Source: Gorsachius magnificus (lineage: Eukaryota; Chordata; Aves; Pelecaniformes; Ardeidae). Taken from it: a stretch of 64,000 bases of DNA. The translations under genes and the position numbers were made by a program. The DNA is taken from positions 184,161,510 through 184,225,509 of the forward strand of contig CM067081.1 in NCBI GenBank assembly GCA_034008185.1, given 5' to 3'. Shown one piece after another: positions 61,101-64,000 of the stretch (its first letter is position 1; each line of letters starts with the position of its first letter). A model generated the notes under the pieces. That model was not told where the DNA came from and ran no database searches. It saw only the letters and a list, made by a program, of their open reading frames with translations.

Positions 61101-64000
61101 TCTGTTGGTTTGGGAGATTAACTTTTATCCCCGAGTGTGTGGTTGGAGGGAAGTATTTGTAAAGCAGCAATTTTGTGTTATACTCCGTTTAATGCCTTCT
61201 TAACGTTGGAATGACCTGTTTCTTTAAGTGTTTGTTATAAGACATGTTATTAAATTGATGGATGCCCTGTCACTATTGCCTGGATTTTTCTGCTTCAGTT
61301 TAGTTTACACTTTGTGGCCACAAAAAAAAGGACAAAGAAAATTGCCAATAGGATGTAAATTCTTGTAATGCACCCACTTTAAAACCACCTTCCTTTAACT
61401 TCTGTTAAATCAAGTCAGGTTAGGCTATCTGCTGATGTAAATCATCACAGTGCCAACTAATCCCGGGTGATTTGGTTGTGAACTTGTTACAAAATACTCG
61501 TATGAGCATGGAGTTTGTGTTGAGACTAGCGACAGACCTACTTGAATAAGAGAAAAAAGACTTGTCCCTGCCTGTGACACTGAAAACTGCCAGTGAAATA
61601 GTTGAAATCGTGAGTTTTGACAAATACCGTTATTCTTCTACTGTGGTTTGAAAGGGTTTCTATTAACAAATAAATAACAAAGAAATCTGTATTCTGTCAG
61701 GGTGGGAAATGGGAAGAGTTAGGTTGAAACTGGCTTTTGCTTTTACTAATACATATATCGGAAAGTTGTTTATTGTATTTGCAGTCCTCTTGCTCTCTGT
61801 GGAGAAACTTTGTCAAGAAAGGGAGTGAGAGGGATGGTTTATGCCATTTGATTTTACAGTGTTTGATCTGGGGAAGTTTCTTTCCTCCTTGATTTTTAGC
61901 AGAAAAGAAAGCTTCAGATAGGCAAGATTGATATTAGTGGGGCTGTGTGATAGTGAGAACGAAATGGGAATAAATATATTGATAAACGGGGTTAGTGGCA
62001 GAGATGGGAAGCATGAGAGCAATTGCTCAAAGGCAAGAATTGTCTTTCAAAGAGTATTTTCTAATTTGGGAATTTGATTTCACATTCACAGCTATAACAG
62101 AGATGGTATGGACAATGGGCCATAACACCAGGTTTGAATTTTTGCAAGGCCAAGCTGGCACCTTTTGGGAGAATAGCCCTTCTCAGAGTGCTTTGGGGAG
62201 CTTGGTGGGACCTCAGCCTCAGCTCTTGCTTCTAGCTGCTGCTGAGCTCCCGCAAGCGCTCAGGGAAGGCTGGCTGGGCGCCGTGCCTTGTCATCAGCAG
62301 TGACGTTAGAGGGTCACGGATATCTTGCTCCTGCGATGATGGGGGTCTCTTGGATCATAGCACTAAGCTCAGCAGAAGCTATGGAGACTCTGCAGGTGGG
62401 GAAGGTAAGATTCTGCTATCCTGATTTAGGGGCACAGGTAGCTCAAAGCCTGGGAGGTGAGCAGAGAGATCTCTCAAGTGAGAGGCAAGTTCTTGCCTTC
62501 AAAGTCAGCGAAGTCTTCCAGATCACAGCAGCCCCACTGAGGTCAGATGAGGGGCTGCAAGATATTGATAGAAACAAGATCTTATTGGCATATATTTTTC
62601 TCCCACATGCTTTATTTGAGTTGGGTACAGACGTGGTGTCTCTCTACCCTTCCAGTCATCTGTCGCCTGTCATGTCCCATGAACATCCTGATGTGGAGGG
62701 CGTTCCTCGCTGCATGCCCCAGCATGGAGGTCTGTCTCCTGTGCACATCAGGAATGCACCTACCTCCTTTCCAGCTGTCCTCCATAGCTATCCAGTGCAA
62801 TGAGCAGTCATCATGCTGGAACAAAGCTAAAATGGTTGACCTTTTTTGTGGTAGAAGAAAATAAACAGCAGAAAAGACGTAAATGCCAGAATGATAAGTA
62901 GCTCGCTGGCTGGGGTACTTCAGAGGCATTTTCCTTGCACCATTAATCTCTGCTCTGCCTGATTTGGAGCAGGGACTTGCACTTGGTTCTTCTCCATCTG
63001 AGACAAGTGTCCTGAGGAGTGCCATTCTCTTTTTTTTTTTTTTTTTTTTTTCCCCACTCGATGCAGTAAAAAGCTTTGTTGGCAGTGCCTGGCTGGGGCT
63101 ATGCTAGTAAACCAAAGAGCGCCCTGGCCTGCTGTTGTCCATTCTGCATAATTGTTAGCATCTTCCTTGGCATGCTTCTGTCTCCTGCAATTAGCACCCT
63201 TGCAGATGATGTCAGGACAGGGTTTGTGGAGTAGCATTGGCCAGGGACTGTTCCCAACAAGCAGCATGGAAAAAACCACCCATTTCAGGGAAAAAGTGGG
63301 AGAGAGCACCCATATGGGTATGAGTTGTAGTGGAGCACTACTGTTAGTATTTGTCTTCAGGACCAGGAAATGGTCCTTGCTGGCTTTATGTGTTAGTATA
63401 GGCATAGGACTTGGAATCAGCTTACTGAATTTAGGTTGCTCTTGTACCTGACTTGCTCTTTTTGATTGATGAATTCTGTGTAATGGAAGAGCCTCATCAG
63501 TTCAACCTGAGAGACTGTTTTTACTGTCCTGTTGTTTGTGCACTCTGTTTCAATACGGAAAGCACCCTCTTCTGATTTCAGCCTCTCTTCACTGGGGATC
63601 TCTGCTTTCAAATAGGTAATAACTGTGGCATTAAAGAGTGTTCAAGGAAGTCTTTTGGAGAGTCTCTGTCGCTCATTTTAACAAGCATTTCATCCTGGAC
63701 CCCAGACACCTTGCTGCAGAGTGTTTGTTTCTATCAAAAGATTTGGTTTTAATGAATGGAACAGCATTTTTTAAGAAAAATTATTCTATGTCAGAAAATT
63801 CTTGCCTGGATCTAAAACTGTATTCAGCAAAAGAAGGACAGAAACTGAATTGGTGGCTTTCCTGCCCACTGTGCCCTTGCACTAAGTGCTACCATTTTAT
63901 CCAGAAAAGTAAAGAACTTTTTAAAAATTTATCACTCCCTGGCAAAACCGCCAGTCATCTCTTGCCTAGGTAGAGCTCTGGATAGTCAGGGAAAATGGCA
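55165..64000 (+). other. NELL2: NELL2 intron 3 (partial)
   Basis: It begins with GTAAGT. No following NELL2 exon (expected YLELESSG start) is found before the window ends. Open frames at 57594-57947, 61995-62303 and 62288-62803 have no recognised homology and no splice frame linking them to NELL2. Apart from T and A runs, no named repeat was recognised. Confidence 0.8.
63030..63051. repeat. Poly(T) run, 22 nt
   Basis: Twenty-two consecutive T residues in NELL2 intron 3, a mononucleotide repeat. It gives a lysine run in a spurious minus-strand frame. Confidence 0.95.

Larger units (their letters stand above)
31905..64000 (+). other. NELL2: NELL2 gene, 5' part (start site approximate, continues past the window)
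   Basis: Neural EGF-like-like protein 2, a secreted, multimeric glycoprotein with an N-terminal laminin-G/TSPN-like domain, VWC domains and EGF-like repeats. It is expressed mainly in neurons and is known as a Robo3 ligand in axon guidance. The window contains coding exons 1-3, encoding residues 1-111 plus two bases of codon 112, of about 816 residues in vertebrate homologues. Splice phases agree (exon 1 ends after base 1 of a codon, exon 2 after base 1, exon 3 after base 2). Intron sizes are 144 nt, 22,414 nt and more than 8.8 kb. The next exon, expected to begin with YLELESSG, is absent from the window. NELL1 is excluded because the residues match NELL2 much better. Confidence 0.95.

Noticed and set aside
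62288..62803. 171-codon frame in NELL2 intron 3
   Set aside because: It does not match the expected next NELL2 exon and has no homology; it overlaps other chance frames.
1..64000. CRISPR arrays, operons, tRNA or rRNA genes
   Set aside because: None was recognised. The window is an animal genomic region, and the tandem repeats present have no spacer structure.

Overview
This is a vertebrate nuclear window, almost certainly from a bird and probably from Neoaves. Three lines of sequence evidence support that. CR1 LINE copies of the avian type are present, with a FADD-box reverse transcriptase C-terminus and ATTCTATGATTCT-like 3' tails. One LTR is of a kind I recognise as widespread in neoavian genomes. 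Three exons read as NELL2 with bird-like residues. Nothing bacterial, phage or plasmid is present, and nearly all open frames in the window are chance frames in non-coding DNA.

The only protein-coding gene I can support is the 5' part of NELL2, on the + strand. NELL2 is a secreted thrombospondin-1-like, EGF-repeat neural glycoprotein. It begins in a dense CpG island (about 31385-32760). Coding exon 1 (32272-32326) carries the signal peptide, exon 2 (32471-32599) the mature N-terminus, and exon 3 (55014-55164) the start of the laminin-G/TSPN-like domain. Intron 1 is only 144 nt, intron 2 is 22.4 kb, and intron 3 runs off the right edge. The rest of the protein (remaining LamG, VWC and EGF domains) lies beyond position 64000. 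The three exons join with consistent phases and canonical GT-AG borders.

The left half (1-31384) is intergenic 5' flank with no gene I can defend. It holds two fairly young CR1 copies on the - strand (5859-6806 with a 284-codon open frame; 7424-7763) and one on the + strand (24790-25343). It also holds two ancient CR1/L3-like LINE relics (20150-20695 +; 22010-23190 -) and a retroviral-type LTR with attached internal sequence (15294-16890 -), which carries about nine copies of a roughly 50-bp tandem repeat. Introns 2 and 3 of NELL2 hold another CR1 (35486-36246 +), an old CR1 relic (43010-43520 +), CR1 tails, a 367-nt uninterrupted homopyrimidine tract (41529-41895) and a perfect 22-bp palindrome (52659-52680).

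I did not find an unknown biological system. The points most worth checking sit at the NELL2 5' end: a stop-free intron 1 whose length is a multiple of three, a tandem splice acceptor that adds or removes two residues at the likely signal-peptidase site, a two-codon uORF just ahead of the start codon, and a REST/RE1-like site upstream. Assignments rest on reading the sequence and on memory of the families; no alignment or database search was run.
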